DNA of 64,000 nt from Pelagibacterium halotolerans B2 (GTDB lineage: Bacteria > Pseudomonadota > Alphaproteobacteria > Rhizobiales > Devosiaceae): the NCBI RefSeq assembly GCF_000230555.1, contig NC_016078.1, positions 2,937,001 to 3,001,000 of the forward strand. The letters are read 5' to 3'. The translations under genes were made by a program, and so were the position numbers. Below are positions 34,524 to 42,714 of the stretch, piece by piece (within the stretch, counting starts at the first letter, position 1; each line of letters opens with the position of its first letter). The notes under the pieces are model-generated. The model did not search any database. It was not told where the DNA came from and worked only from the letters and a program-made list of their open reading frames with translations.

Positions 34524-34712
34524 TCAGGCCCGCTTGTCGACATTGGCGCCCATCCCGGCAGGCGCCGGTGCGGGAGTGTTCTCGACGGCCTCGGTCAGCA
34601 TGGAAATCATGCTCATTTCCATCTCGTGCTGCTTTTTGACCATCAGCATCTGGGCGGTCTGAACGGTCTGCGCCTGTTTCATCGCCACCGCCGTCGCGGC
34701 AATATCGCTCAT
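34524..34712 (-). CDS. YjfB-like putative motility protein
   Basis: A 62-residue protein, MSDIAATAVAMKQAQTVQTA then QMLMVKKQHEMEMSMISMLT, ending in a Pro/Ala-rich tail. The AxAxxMxQxxxxxxxQxxxxKKxxE pattern matches the YjfB family of putative motility proteins. A perfect TTAACCAT octamer (34786-34793), a CtrA half-site, lies 74 bp upstream of the start, consistent with motility control by CtrA in alphaproteobacteria; this is inference. Confidence 0.65.
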   Translation of the reverse strand: MSDIAATAVAMKQAQTVQTAQMLMVKKQHEMEMSMISMLTEAVENTPAPAPAGMGANVDKRA

Positions 34713-34796
34713 TTTGGCCCGTCCCCGTCGCTTCTGCGTTCGGACCAAGTCTAGCCCGACCCGCCTAAGAAACCCTTACCCCCGATTAACCATTGC

Positions 34797-34941
34797 CGCT
34801 CAAGGCCCCCTCACCCAACCCTCTCCCCCAAGGGGAGAGGGAGCCCCCGGCGCTGCATTTTATCGCTGACGCTTCAGCAGGAAAAACCCTCTCCCCTGGG
34901 GGGAGAGGGTGGCCGGCAGGCCGGTGAGGGGGCCTTGAGCG
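34797..34941. repeat. 145-bp palindromic element with 19-bp perfect terminal inverted repeats
   Basis: CGCTCAAGGCCCCCTCACC at 34797-34815 is the exact inverse of 34923-34941. Inside are two smaller hairpins built from CCCTCTCCCC and GGGGAGAGGG. Both arms meet at a short unique centre (GCATTTTATCGCTGACG). It lies between two minus-strand genes. The form suggests a MITE or nested REP element. Confidence 0.85.
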
Positions 34942-34971
34942 CTCGCAAAGGTCACACCCGCAAGCCTCTCC

Positions 34972-35652
34972 CTACCCGCCCCACAGCGCAACCTGACGCC
35001 GCTTGAACACAACCACCAGCACCACCCCGGCCACGACCCCGCCCAGATGCACCCACCAGGCCACCCCGTCATCACCCCAGATGAACACATAGAAAAGCTG
35101 CGTCGCGACCCACAGCCCCAGCACCGCCCAGGCGGGCAGCGCCAGGGGAAAGGTGATGATCAGCCTGTTGAGAACGAACACCCGCACCTTGGGATAAAGC
35201 ACGAGATAGGCCCCGATGATCCCGGCCACCGCCCCCGATGCGCCCACCAGCGGCCCCATGGCATCGGGAAACAGCCACAAATGCGCCAGCCCGCTCAACA
35301 CCCCGCAGGCGAGATAGAACACCAGATATTTCCAATGCCCCATGGCGTCTTCGACATTGTCGCCGAACACCCACAAAAACAGCATGTTGGAGAGAAGGTG
35401 CAGCCAGTCGGCATGCAGGAACATATAGGTGAAAACCGTCGCCTGATCGGGCAGCCAGGGCGCCGGGCCCTCTACGGCCCCGCTCACCACCGCCGGGATC
35501 ATCCCATAGGTGATCTGGCCGAAATAAAGCCCGTCCTGACCGCCCGCCCATTGCAAGAGGAACACGACGATATTGAGCCCGATCAGCCCGTAATTGACGA
35601 AGGGCCGCTCGATATGGGCGATCTTGTTGCTGTCATAGAGCGGCAGAAACAT
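34972..35652 (-). CDS. Rhomboid family intramembrane serine protease
   Basis: A 226-residue protein with six helices. The N-terminal amphipathic loop (RPFVNYGLIGLNIVVFLLQW) is followed by TYMFLHADWLHLLSNMLFLW (the rhomboid HxxxHxxxN helix). The catalytic Ser is in GASGAVAGIIGAYL and the catalytic His in WWVHLGGVVAGV. All key residues are present. It cleaves membrane proteins within the bilayer; substrate unknown. It is followed by a palindromic element. Confidence 0.9.
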   Translation of the reverse strand: MFLPLYDSNKIAHIERPFVNYGLIGLNIVVFLLQWAGGQDGLYFGQITYGMIPAVVSGAVEGPAPWLPDQATVFTYMFLHADWLHLLSNMLFLWVFGDNVEDAMGHWKYLVFYLACGVLSGLAHLWLFPDAMGPLVGASGAVAGIIGAYLVLYPKVRVFVLNRLIITFPLALPAWAVLGLWVATQLFYVFIWGDDGVAWWVHLGGVVAGVVLVVVFKRRQVALWGG

Positions 35653-35694
35653 AGCTGGTTTCCCTTCGATGCCGGGCGAACCGGCTCTGTGCCT

Positions 35695-36288
35695 CTATCC
35701 GTCCTTGGCCGTCCCAGTATTCCTGCCTGGCTCCCACAAGACGTCCTTGCTGCCATTGCCATTGGCCACCCGGCCCAGAACGAACAGCAGGTCCGAGAGC
35801 CGGTTGAGGTAGCGGATCGCTTCGGGGTTGAGGTCGGGCTCGGCTCTTTTCGTCGCGACGCACACCCGTTCGGCCCGCCGCGTTATGGTCCGCGCCAGAT
35901 GCAGCGCCGCCGAAAGCGCCGTGCCTCCGGGCAGAACGAACGAGGTGAGCGGCTTGAGCGCTTCGTTGAACGCATCGATCTGGCCCTCGAGCCATTCGGT
36001 CTGCCGCGCCGTCACCCGCAGCGCCGTATAGGCCCGCCCTTCGTCGGGCCCGGGCGTTGCAAGGTCCGACCCCAGATCGAACAGATCGTTCTGGATGCGC
36101 CCCAGCGCATGATCGACCCGCGCCATGTCCTTTGTGTGCAGCCGCGCCAGCCCGATCGCCGCATTGGCCTCGTCCACCGTGCCATAGGCCTCGACCCGCA
36201 GATCGTCCTTTTGCCGCCGCGGCCCGTCCACCAGCCCGGTCGTGCCGTCATCGCCTGTCTTTGTGTAGATCTTGTTGAGCTTGACCAT
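35695..36288 (-). CDS. ATP:cob(I)alamin adenosyltransferase, PduO type
   Basis: A 197-residue cytoplasmic enzyme starting MVKLNKIYTKTGDDGTTGLV, the N-terminal ATP-binding signature of the PduO family. It continues with EAYGTVDEANAAIGLAR and the C-terminal helix RAERVCVATKRAEP, then AIRYLNRLSDLLFVLGR. It transfers the adenosyl group of ATP to Co(I) corrinoid to make adenosylcobalamin, for example for methylmalonyl-CoA mutase. No other B12 gene is near; the rhomboid gene lies downstream by 42 bp. Confidence 0.93.
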   Translation of the reverse strand: MVKLNKIYTKTGDDGTTGLVDGPRRQKDDLRVEAYGTVDEANAAIGLARLHTKDMARVDHALGRIQNDLFDLGSDLATPGPDEGRAYTALRVTARQTEWLEGQIDAFNEALKPLTSFVLPGGTALSAALHLARTITRRAERVCVATKRAEPDLNPEAIRYLNRLSDLLFVLGRVANGNGSKDVLWEPGRNTGTAKDG

Positions 36289-36313
36289 CAGAAAATACCT
36301 GGGATGTCCAAGC

Positions 36314-36424
36314 GGGGTCAGGATGAGGCGAAAGCGGTAAACCGTGAGAACCGGAGCGAAGCGTATTTGAGATACATGAGCACCGGAAGCGCAGCGGTTT
36401 GCCGTTTGCAGCCCATCCTCACCC
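36314..36424. repeat. 111-bp imperfect inverted-repeat element
   Basis: Arms GGGTCAGGATGAGGCGAAAG and TTTGCAGCCCATCCTCACCC face each other, with inner pairs GCGGTAAACCG/CGGTTTGCCG and GAACCGGAGCG/GCACCGGAAGCGC around a TATTTGAGATAC centre. It fills most of the gap between the adenosyltransferase and the twin-helix gene. Codons read across it look non-coding. Confidence 0.7.
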
Positions 36425-36427
36425 TGC

Positions 36428-36625
36428 TCAGCGTTGAGGACCGAAGAAATACAATGCCGCCATCAACAGCGCCACCGCTATGGCCTGCATGATGACGCGG
36501 GCCCGCATCAGCTTCTGGCTGGTGTTGCCCGATCCGCCCTTGAACATGTTGTAGAGCCCCATGCCCAGAATGACCGCCACCGCAAGGACGGCAAGAACGA
36601 TCACGATATTGAGGGAGGTCTGCAT
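36428..36625 (-). CDS. Twin transmembrane helix small protein (HIG1-like)
   Basis: A 65-residue protein with two helices: SLNIVIVLAVLAVAVILGMG and MQAIAVALLMAALYFFG, joined by YNMFKGGSGNTSQKLMRARV. The loop resembles the QKLMRxRVxxQ motif of bacterial HIG1/twin-helix proteins, seen in respiratory supercomplexes. GGAAAG 7 bp upstream supports the ATG at 36625. Confidence 0.8.
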   Translation of the reverse strand: MQTSLNIVIVLAVLAVAVILGMGLYNMFKGGSGNTSQKLMRARVIMQAIAVALLMAALYFFGPQR

Positions 36626-36793
36626 GGGATCGCTTTCCAAAAAGGTCTCGATACGGAACTATACGATAGGGCGTCACCATCGGGTCATGCCCCATTTTGT
36701 CACCCCGTTCCACCCATTGCGGCAATGTTTGCAAATGTCGGGGTCCCGAACGCACAAGTCCATAGCTCTTCGCGCCATTGTTTGCGCCAAAAT

Positions 36794-37651
36794 TCAGAAT
36801 CCCAACCGCGCCCTGATGTCTTCGGGCGTAATCCCCAGCGCCCGCAGTCCGGCCAGGCTTTCCGACCCCCTGGACTTGGAAAGCTTTTCCGCATCCTCGC
36901 CGACAATCAACCGATGATGGGTATAGACCGGGCTCGGCAAACCCATAAGTTCTTGTAAAACAACATGAATATCACTCGAGGCGTAAAGATCCATCCCCCG
37001 GGTCACATGCGTTATCCCCTGGATGGCATCGTCGACAACCACCGAGAGATGATAGCTGGTCGGCGTGTCCTTGCGCACGATCAGCACATCCCCCCACCGC
37101 CCGGGCTCGGCCAGCCGCTCGACCACCGCGCAAGAAGGGTCCGGCATCGCCTCGCGGATCAAAAATTCCTTTTTTCTATCAAGTGCTTGCCCCATATCGA
37201 GCCGCCACTGCACGGGCACTCCGGCCTCGAGTTTTTCCAGCCTTTCGCCCCCCGAAAGATGCCGGCAGGTCCCCGGATAGATCGGCGCCCCGTCCGGATC
37301 GGTCCGCCCATCGCCCGCCGCCCGGATTTCGGCCCGCGTACAAAAGCACGGATAGAGCAAACCCTTGCTTTTCAGGCGATCCGCGGCAGCCCGATAATCA
37401 TCGAAATGGGCCGACTGCACCCGCACCGGCTCGGGCCATTCAAGCCCAAGCCATTGTAAATCAACAAAAACCGCGTCGACAAATTCGGGTCGACACCGCG
37501 CAATATCGATGTCTTCGATCCGCAGCAGGAACGTACCGCCCAGCGCTTTGGCCCAATGGTCGGTATAAAGCGCCGAATAGGCATGCCCCAGATGCAAAAG
37601 CCCGTTCGGGCTTGGCGCGAAGCGGAAAATAGTTTGAGATGGGAACGACAT
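36794..37651 (-). CDS. gluQ: Glutamyl-Q tRNA(Asp) synthetase
   Basis: A 285-residue truncated GluRS-like enzyme. It starts MSFPSQTIFRFAPSPNGLLH, with HLGH (HIGH class-I motif) and the KLSKS (KMSKS) motif near the end. A zinc-site cluster CFC...YPGTCRH lies in the middle. The anticodon-binding domain of full GluRS is absent. It glutamylates the queuosine base at position 34 of tRNA(Asp). It diverges from the AlkA-like gene with 34 bp between starts. Confidence 0.9.
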   Translation of the reverse strand: MSFPSQTIFRFAPSPNGLLHLGHAYSALYTDHWAKALGGTFLLRIEDIDIARCRPEFVDAVFVDLQWLGLEWPEPVRVQSAHFDDYRAAADRLKSKGLLYPCFCTRAEIRAAGDGRTDPDGAPIYPGTCRHLSGGERLEKLEAGVPVQWRLDMGQALDRKKEFLIREAMPDPSCAVVERLAEPGRWGDVLIVRKDTPTSYHLSVVVDDAIQGITHVTRGMDLYASSDIHVVLQELMGLPSPVYTHHRLIVGEDAEKLSKSRGSESLAGLRALGITPEDIRARLGF

Positions 37652-37685
37652 GACCAGGACCAGATCCTCTTTGAAAGCCCCTACC

Positions 37686-38345
37686 ATGAGCGCCCTCGCC
37701 ACTCCAGCCCGGCTTCACGACGCCGAAGCGCTGGCCGTCCATCTCGAGGGATTAAGCCAGCGCGATCAACGCCTTGCCGCTGCCATCGCCCGGGCCGGCG
37801 AAGTGACCCTGCGCACCTCGCCATCGGGTTTTGAGGGCATGGCGCGCATCGTCTGCGGTCAGCAGCTCTCGGTCGCCTCGGCCCGCGCCATCTGGGGCCG
37901 GGTCGAAGCTTTGGGCGCGATAACCCCTGACGCCTATCTCGGCTTTAACGAAGAAACCCTGAGGAAAACCGGGCTGTCGCGCGGAAAATTCGAAACGATT
38001 CGCGGCGTCGCCCTCGCCATCACCGAACAGGGCCTGGACTTTTCCCAGGTCGACATGATGGAGCCCGATGCGGCCATCGAAACCCTCACGCGCCTCAAGG
38101 GCATCGGCCCCTGGACCGCCGAAATCTATCTCCTGTTCTGCGCCGGCCACCCCGACATTTTCCCCGCCGGCGACCTCGCGCTGCAAAAAGCCGTCGAACA
38201 CGCCTTCGACCTTCCCGCCCGTCCACTGCCAAAAGAGCTGATCCCGCTGGCCGCCCAATGGTCGCCGCATCGCGGCGCCGCGGCCCTGATGTTCTGGCGC
38301 TATTTCTCGGCTATGAAGAATTCCGATGCCTGGGACGCGCTCTGA
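37686..38345 (+). CDS. DNA-3-methyladenine glycosylase II-like (AlkA family)
   Basis: A 219-residue protein with an HhH-GPD core: hairpin LTRLKGIGPWTAEIYLLF and catalytic Asp in IFPAGDLALQKAVEHAF. SGFEGMARIVCGQQLSVASA precedes it. It lacks the N-terminal AlkA TBP-like domain, as usual for this shorter group. It removes alkylated purines in base-excision repair. The ATG at 37686 is preferred; an upstream ATG at 37650 would overlap the gluQ start. Confidence 0.9.
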   Translation: MSALATPARLHDAEALAVHLEGLSQRDQRLAAAIARAGEVTLRTSPSGFEGMARIVCGQQLSVASARAIWGRVEALGAITPDAYLGFNEETLRKTGLSRGKFETIRGVALAITEQGLDFSQVDMMEPDAAIETLTRLKGIGPWTAEIYLLFCAGHPDIFPAGDLALQKAVEHAFDLPARPLPKELIPLAAQWSPHRGAAALMFWRYFSAMKNSDAWDAL

Positions 38346-38370
38346 TTTTTCCAACTCCCAAGGACCATTA

Positions 38371-39030
38371 ATGACCGAACCCGTAAAGCTCTCCGGCCCC
38401 ATGCTGCCCGCTGTTTCGGGCGCCGCGAAAAGCCTCGTCGTGCTCCTGCACGGCTATGGTTCGGACGGCCGCGACCTGATCGCCCTCGGCCAGTTCTGGC
38501 GCGACAGTTTCCCCGACACCATGTTCGTCGCCCCCAATGCCCCACATGTCTGCGGCGGGAATCCGTTCGGCTATGAGTGGTTTCCCCTCGACCTCGAACG
38601 TGACCGCACCCTCGCACGCCTCGCCGGCGCCGAAACCGCCCATCCGGTTCTCGACGCTTTCCTTGCCGACCTCTGGGCTCAGACCGGTCTTGGCCCCGCC
38701 GACACGATCCTCGTGGGCTTTTCGCAGGGCGCCATGATGGCGCTTTATACCGGCCTGCGCCTTCCCGAACCCCTCAAGGCCATCATCGCCTTTTCCGGCC
38801 TCATCGTCGCGCCGGAAAAGCTCGAGGCCGAAATCGCCTCAAAACCGCCCGTGCTGCTGATCCATGGCGATCTGGACGATGTGGTCCCGGTCATCGGCAG
38901 CGAAACCGCGCTGCCCAAACTCATCGATCTCGGAATAGACGCGCGGCTCCATATTTCTCAAGGCTCCGGTCACACCATCGCCCAGGATGGCCTGGACACC
39001 GCCACGGCGTTCCTGCGCGAGATCCTCTAG
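38371..39030 (+). CDS. Phospholipase/carboxylesterase family alpha/beta-hydrolase
   Basis: A 219-residue serine hydrolase: oxyanion region VVLLHGYGSDGRDLI, nucleophile GFSQGAMMALYTG (GxSxG), Asp in HGDLDDVVPV and His in QGSGHTIAQDGL. The set matches the YpfH/carboxylesterase_2 type. It follows the AlkA-like gene by 25 bp and is probably co-transcribed. Natural substrate unknown. Confidence 0.88.
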   Translation: MTEPVKLSGPMLPAVSGAAKSLVVLLHGYGSDGRDLIALGQFWRDSFPDTMFVAPNAPHVCGGNPFGYEWFPLDLERDRTLARLAGAETAHPVLDAFLADLWAQTGLGPADTILVGFSQGAMMALYTGLRLPEPLKAIIAFSGLIVAPEKLEAEIASKPPVLLIHGDLDDVVPVIGSETALPKLIDLGIDARLHISQGSGHTIAQDGLDTATAFLREIL

Positions 39031-39113
39031 CGGATTGGATTCCCCGCACCTTTTCAACAAAGTTCTTCACAGCCCTGTCACAAGAGGCGTACACTATCAC
39101 CATGGAATCGCCG

Positions 39114-39161
39114 GAGCGCTTCCGGCACGCGGTGAGAGCGCATTCAGGTTTGGAAGCGTGA
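39114..39161. repeat. Degraded RIME-like palindrome
   Basis: GAGCGCTTCCGG ... TTTGGAAGCGTGA keeps the outer arms of the family but the core has diverged. It lies between the hydrolase gene and the HNH gene. Confidence 0.6.
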
Positions 39162-39194
39162 CGGGGAGGTTTAGTCCATGCCCCGGAGGATTTT

Positions 39195-39752
39195 GTGACA
39201 ATTCACGTGTCACCCCAGGCCTGCCCCGCTCTCGTTCTGAACGCTGATTTCAGGCCGCTCAGCTATTATCCCTTGTCCTTGTGGAACTGGCAGGACGCGA
39301 TAAAGGCCGTGTGCCTCGACCGGGTCCATATCGTCTCCGAATACGACAAGGTGGTCCGAAGTCCGAGCTTCGAGATGCGCCTGCCGAGCGTCATTTCGCT
39401 CAAAGACTACGTCCAGCCCGCCAAATACCCCGCCTTTACCCGCTTCAACGTTTTCCTGCGCGATCGTTTCCAGTGCCAGTATTGCGGCTCGCGCCACGAT
39501 CTGACTTTCGATCACGTCCTGCCCCGCTCCAAGGGTGGCCGCACGACCTGGGAAAATATCGTTGCCGCCTGCTCGCCCTGCAATCTGCGCAAGGCCAATC
39601 GCACGCCGCGTGAAATCGGCATGATCCCGCGCCAGAAGCCCTATCAGCCCACGGTGCACGACCTGCACAACAACGGCCGGGCCTTCCCGCCCAACTACCT
39701 TCACGATAGCTGGCTCGATTATCTCTATTGGGATATCGAACTCGAGCCGTAA
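39195..39752 (+). CDS. HNH endonuclease family protein
   Basis: A 185-residue protein starting at GTG, with GGAGG 5-6 bp upstream. The ββα-metal HNH core is CQYCGSRHDLTFDHVLPRSK, then GGRTTWENIVAACSPCNLRK, with two CxxC zinc pairs. The N-terminal half (VLNADFRPLSYYPLSLWNWQ) is the conserved extension of the chromosomal HNH proteins found in most alphaproteobacteria. Biological role unknown; no defence genes are adjacent. Confidence 0.85.
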   Translation: MTIHVSPQACPALVLNADFRPLSYYPLSLWNWQDAIKAVCLDRVHIVSEYDKVVRSPSFEMRLPSVISLKDYVQPAKYPAFTRFNVFLRDRFQCQYCGSRHDLTFDHVLPRSKGGRTTWENIVAACSPCNLRKANRTPREIGMIPRQKPYQPTVHDLHNNGRAFPPNYLHDSWLDYLYWDIELEP

Positions 39753-39758
39753 GCCGCT

Positions 39759-40265
39759 TTACGCCTTGCGCAACTGCCCGATGATGGCCAGCACCAGCAG
39801 CACCACGATGGCTGCCGAAATCAGCGCGTTGAACCCGGCCAGCGAGATGCCCAGCATCTCCCACTGAATGGCGTCGCAGGGCACGATCCGCACGTCGCTC
39901 ATGTCCGAAAGCATGTCGAGACTGACAGCCGCCTCGCCGACCCCGGTGCAACTTTGCGGCCCGGGCCAGAACCCCCATTCGACGCCTGCGTGATAGCCGC
40001 CGACCCAGGCTCCCCACGCAAACAGCGCGGCAACCACGCCCATCAGCCCCGCGCGGAACGGCGTTGGAAGCTTGCTCCACACGACAAGCGCCAATGCCAG
40101 CAGCGGCAGCCCGATATAATAGGGCCAGCGCTGGGTCAGGCACAATTCGCACGGATAGAGCCCCCCGAGGAACTGGAATGCCAGCGCCCCGAGAATGGCG
40201 GCAAGCCCAAGACCGAAGGCCACTCCGGCCTTGAGCCGGTCCGATTCCGATAAAAGCAATGTCAT
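39759..40265 (-). CDS. Disulfide bond formation protein B (DsbB family)
   Basis: A 168-residue inner-membrane protein with four helices. The first periplasmic CxxC (YPCELCLTQRWPYYIG) and a second cysteine pair (SCTGVG and VPCDAIQWEM) are both present. It reoxidises DsbA-like thiol oxidases using quinone. It is 10 bp downstream of the yqaA gene stop on the same strand, and converges with the HNH gene. Confidence 0.88.
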   Translation of the reverse strand: MTLLLSESDRLKAGVAFGLGLAAILGALAFQFLGGLYPCELCLTQRWPYYIGLPLLALALVVWSKLPTPFRAGLMGVVAALFAWGAWVGGYHAGVEWGFWPGPQSCTGVGEAAVSLDMLSDMSDVRIVPCDAIQWEMLGISLAGFNALISAAIVVLLVLAIIGQLRKA

Positions 40266-40275
40266 GAGTTTGGTC

Positions 40276-40857
40276 CTAAGCCAGATAGCGGATGGCGACA
40301 AAGCCGCCAACCAGAAGCACTGTAAAAACGATTGTGACCAGACCAAGCCGCTGCTCGATGAAATCGCGGATCGGGGGTCCGAAGAAATAGAGCAGCGTTG
40401 CCACCAGAAAAAACCGCGCGCCGCGTGAAATGATCGAACCGAGAATGAAAACCGGCAGCGATAGCCCGGCAAAGCCCGAGGCGATGGTGAACACCTTGTA
40501 GGGCACCGGCGTGAACCCGGCGACGAAAACGATCAGCAAGCCGTAATCGGCGAACCATTGCTGGAGTTGCTCGAAAGCCGCGTCGTAATGGTAGAATTCG
40601 ATGATCGGCCGGGCCAGCGGCTCGAACAGGAATGCTCCGATCACATAGCCGAAAATGCCGCCCAGCACCGAGGCGATCGTGCAGATCGTCGCGTTCCACC
40701 ACGCCGATTTTCGATCCGCCACCACCATGGGGATCAGCATCACATCGGGGGGAAGCGGAAAGAACGAGCTTTCGGCAAAGCTCACTCCGGCCAGGGCATA
40801 GGGAGCCTGTCGGCTCGCGGCCATTTTCATGGCCCAGTCATAAAGGCGGCGAAGCAT
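40276..40857 (-). CDS. YqaA/DedA-like membrane protein
   Basis: A 193-residue SNARE-associated-domain protein: MLRRLYDWAMKMAASRQAPY, FAESSFFPLPPDVMLIPMVV (the family E...P.PP.D motif), SVLGGIFGYVIGAFLFEPLA and FTPVPYKVFTIASGFAG. It probably has four to six helices. DedA relatives move undecaprenyl phosphate or phospholipids across the membrane, but for YqaA the role is unproven. It is upstream of dsbB. Confidence 0.85.
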   Translation of the reverse strand: MLRRLYDWAMKMAASRQAPYALAGVSFAESSFFPLPPDVMLIPMVVADRKSAWWNATICTIASVLGGIFGYVIGAFLFEPLARPIIEFYHYDAAFEQLQQWFADYGLLIVFVAGFTPVPYKVFTIASGFAGLSLPVFILGSIISRGARFFLVATLLYFFGPPIRDFIEQRLGLVTIVFTVLLVGGFVAIRYLA

Positions 40858-41025
40858 GTATCTGGTCGTCCCCAACTGGCGGGTGAGCGGGCCGGCAAGC
40901 CATGCTCCATCCGCACGCACTTTTCAATCGCGATCACGCCGGATTTACGGCATGGATCGACAGCACTTCGCAAACCCTAGCGGCAAAAGGTTCAAAAAGG
41001 GCCAAAGCCCGCGCAAAATGCACAC

Positions 41026-41385
41026 CTATTGCACCGCGCGCGACAGAGCCTTTCGGGTTGCCTCAAGCACGGCCACAAAACGCTTCGACCGTTCGATCGA
41101 GGCTTTGATCTCGGCGATTTTTCCCGCGAGAAAGCGATCGGCGTCGAAGGTCTCGAGATCGCCCGTTTCCATTACCCGGACCAGAACTTCAAGCTCCGCA
41201 ATACTCATTCCGGCATCTCGGGCCTGCGCGATCATGTCCAGCCGGTCCACGGTGTCGTCGGGATAGTCGCGATAGCTGTTGGAAGGGTCTTGGGAGGGCC
41301 GGGACGAAATCAGCCCCCTGCGCTCGTAAAACCGGATCGTATCCCGCGTCATGCCCGTCTGCCTTGCCAGGGCGCCCACCCGCAT
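41026..41385 (-). CDS. MerR family transcriptional regulator
   Basis: A 119-residue protein: MRVGALARQTGMTRDTIRFY then ERRGLISS is the MerR winged HTH, followed by YPDDTVDRLDMIAQARDAGM and a dimerisation helix. It lacks the metal-binding C-terminal cysteines of CueR/ZntR. It is divergent from a zinc-ribbon gene, with 47 bp between starts. A MerR-type regulator usually acts on such a shared promoter. Confidence 0.88.
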   Translation of the reverse strand: MRVGALARQTGMTRDTIRFYERRGLISSRPSQDPSNSYRDYPDDTVDRLDMIAQARDAGMSIAELEVLVRVMETGDLETFDADRFLAGKIAEIKASIERSKRFVAVLEATRKALSRAVQ

Positions 41386-41432
41386 CGCAACTCCAAAACC
41401 GTTGACTGCACTCCATGGTTCTATTAAGGTCC

Positions 41433-41735
41433 ATGCCCAATGGTGTCAAGATGACCGACCGGCCGGGAATGGAGGCTGTTGTGGGACCGATATGCCAAAG
41501 CTGCTCCATGCCCATGAGCAAGGACCCCCAGGGCGGTGGCACCAATGCCGATGGTAGCCGATCGACCGTTTATTGCTCGCTGTGCTGGCGGGATGGCGCG
41601 TTCGCCCAGCCTGGCTTTACGGTCGGGCAGATGCAGCAATACTGCATCGAACAATTGCGCAAGCAGGGCATGCCACACGTAATGGCATGGGCGTTCACCC
41701 GCTCCCTGCCGCGCCTGCAGCGCTGGCGGAACTAG
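41433..41735 (+). CDS. Zinc-ribbon domain protein
   Basis: A 100-residue protein with two CxxC pairs: CQSCSMPMSKDPQGGG and VYCSLCWRDGAFAQPGFTVG, continuing QMQQYCIEQLRKQGMP. This matches the putative zinc ribbon family (PF12674 type), known from small stress-type proteins. The start at 41433 has AAGG upstream; ATGs at 41415 and 41451 are alternatives. It overlaps the next gene by 49 bp and may be regulated by the divergent MerR protein. Confidence 0.7.
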   Translation: MPNGVKMTDRPGMEAVVGPICQSCSMPMSKDPQGGGTNADGSRSTVYCSLCWRDGAFAQPGFTVGQMQQYCIEQLRKQGMPHVMAWAFTRSLPRLQRWRN

Positions 41736-42361
41736 CCTTGGGCGTTCTCGACCAACTCGCCGGCGCCCTGGGCCGCAATGATGAACAACCCAATATCGCC
41801 CTTGCCGAACGGCTCGTTGCCCAAAGAGACCGCGCCGCCATTGCCATCCTGGTCGATGCGCTGCAGGGAACCGGAAAAGCCGTTGCCAACGACGCCATCA
41901 AGGTGCTTTACGAGATCGGCTATCGCGCACCCGAGCTTATCGCGCCTCATGCAAGCGCCTTTCTCTCCCGCCTTGGGATGAACGCCAATCGCCAGACCTG
42001 CGGCACTTTGAAAGCTCTTCAAACCCTTGCGCCGCTTGAACCGGATTTGCTGGCCGGGCATCTCGATACCATTCTGGCCGCCGCTGACGCCGGCTCGGTT
42101 ATCGCCAAAGATGCAGCCATGGAAATTCTGGCGGCGCTGGCCCGTACGGGCCACTACGAAAAAGCGGCCCCGATCATGCTCGATCGAATCGAAACGGCCC
42201 CCGTCAATCAATTGCCCGCCTATGCCGAGCTCGCCGCCACGATCGCGACCGGCCAGGACCGACCACGGCTTCTTGCCATCCTCGAAAACCGGGTCGCCGC
42301 GATCTCCCAGCCTGCAAAGCAAAAGCGCATCGCCAAAATAATCCGCACCCTCTCGCGCTGA
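41687..42361 (+). CDS. HEAT-repeat-like helical protein
   Basis: A 224-residue protein made of repeated helix pairs: AERLVAQRDRAAIAILVDAL, NDAIKVLYEIGYRAPELIAP, TCGTLKALQTLAPLEPDLLA and KDAAMEILAALARTGHYEKA. It resembles ARM/HEAT solenoids. The start at ATG 41687 overlaps the zinc-ribbon gene (stop 41735), so the two are coupled. No signal sequence. Likely a protein-binding scaffold; the partner is unknown. Confidence 0.65.
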   Translation: MGVHPLPAAPAALAELALGVLDQLAGALGRNDEQPNIALAERLVAQRDRAAIAILVDALQGTGKAVANDAIKVLYEIGYRAPELIAPHASAFLSRLGMNANRQTCGTLKALQTLAPLEPDLLAGHLDTILAAADAGSVIAKDAAMEILAALARTGHYEKAAPIMLDRIETAPVNQLPAYAELAATIATGQDRPRLLAILENRVAAISQPAKQKRIAKIIRTLSR

Positions 42362-42465
42362 TCGGTGGTGCCCGGCAACAAAATCGCGCAGGAACTCAAA
42401 AAGGCCGCCATGGGGCAATTGACGCGACGTCCTGTTTGCCTATAGTCCGCCGCGACAAATCTGCT

Positions 42466-42550
42466 GCGGGTGTGGTGGAATTGGTAGACGCGCTGGACTC
42501 AAAATCCAGTTCCGAAAGGAGTGCCGGTTCGATCCCGGCCACCCGCACCA
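42466..42550 (+). tRNA. tRNA-Leu (anticodon CAA)
   Basis: An 85-nt class II tRNA: acceptor GCGGGTG/CACCCGC, anticodon loop CTCAAAA (CAA), a variable arm CGAAAGGAG, T-arm GGTTCGATCCC and encoded CCA. It reads UUG codons. Confidence 0.95.
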
Positions 42551-42714
42551 TAATTTGCTCCGGCGCTCATGCGTGTCACGCGGCGCAAAAAGCATACTCC
42601 GACTCCCGGTCCGACTGGACTGCTCAGGCCCGCGCTATCCGCCTCCTTGCGGACAACTGCCCCTCTCCCATGTGAGTCGGGGGCATCCTGGAAACCGTCG
42701 CGCTGTCACGGCCC

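Noticed and set aside
36318..36755. 145-codon minus-strand ORF upstream of and across the twin-helix gene
   Set aside because: It runs through the palindromic repeat and the twin-helix gene in another frame with no family resemblance.
41402..41427. MerR-type promoter with 19-bp spacer before the zinc-ribbon gene
   Set aside because: TTGACT and TATTAA are present but the spacer is only 14 bp and no clear dyad is centred there, so I do not list it as a feature.
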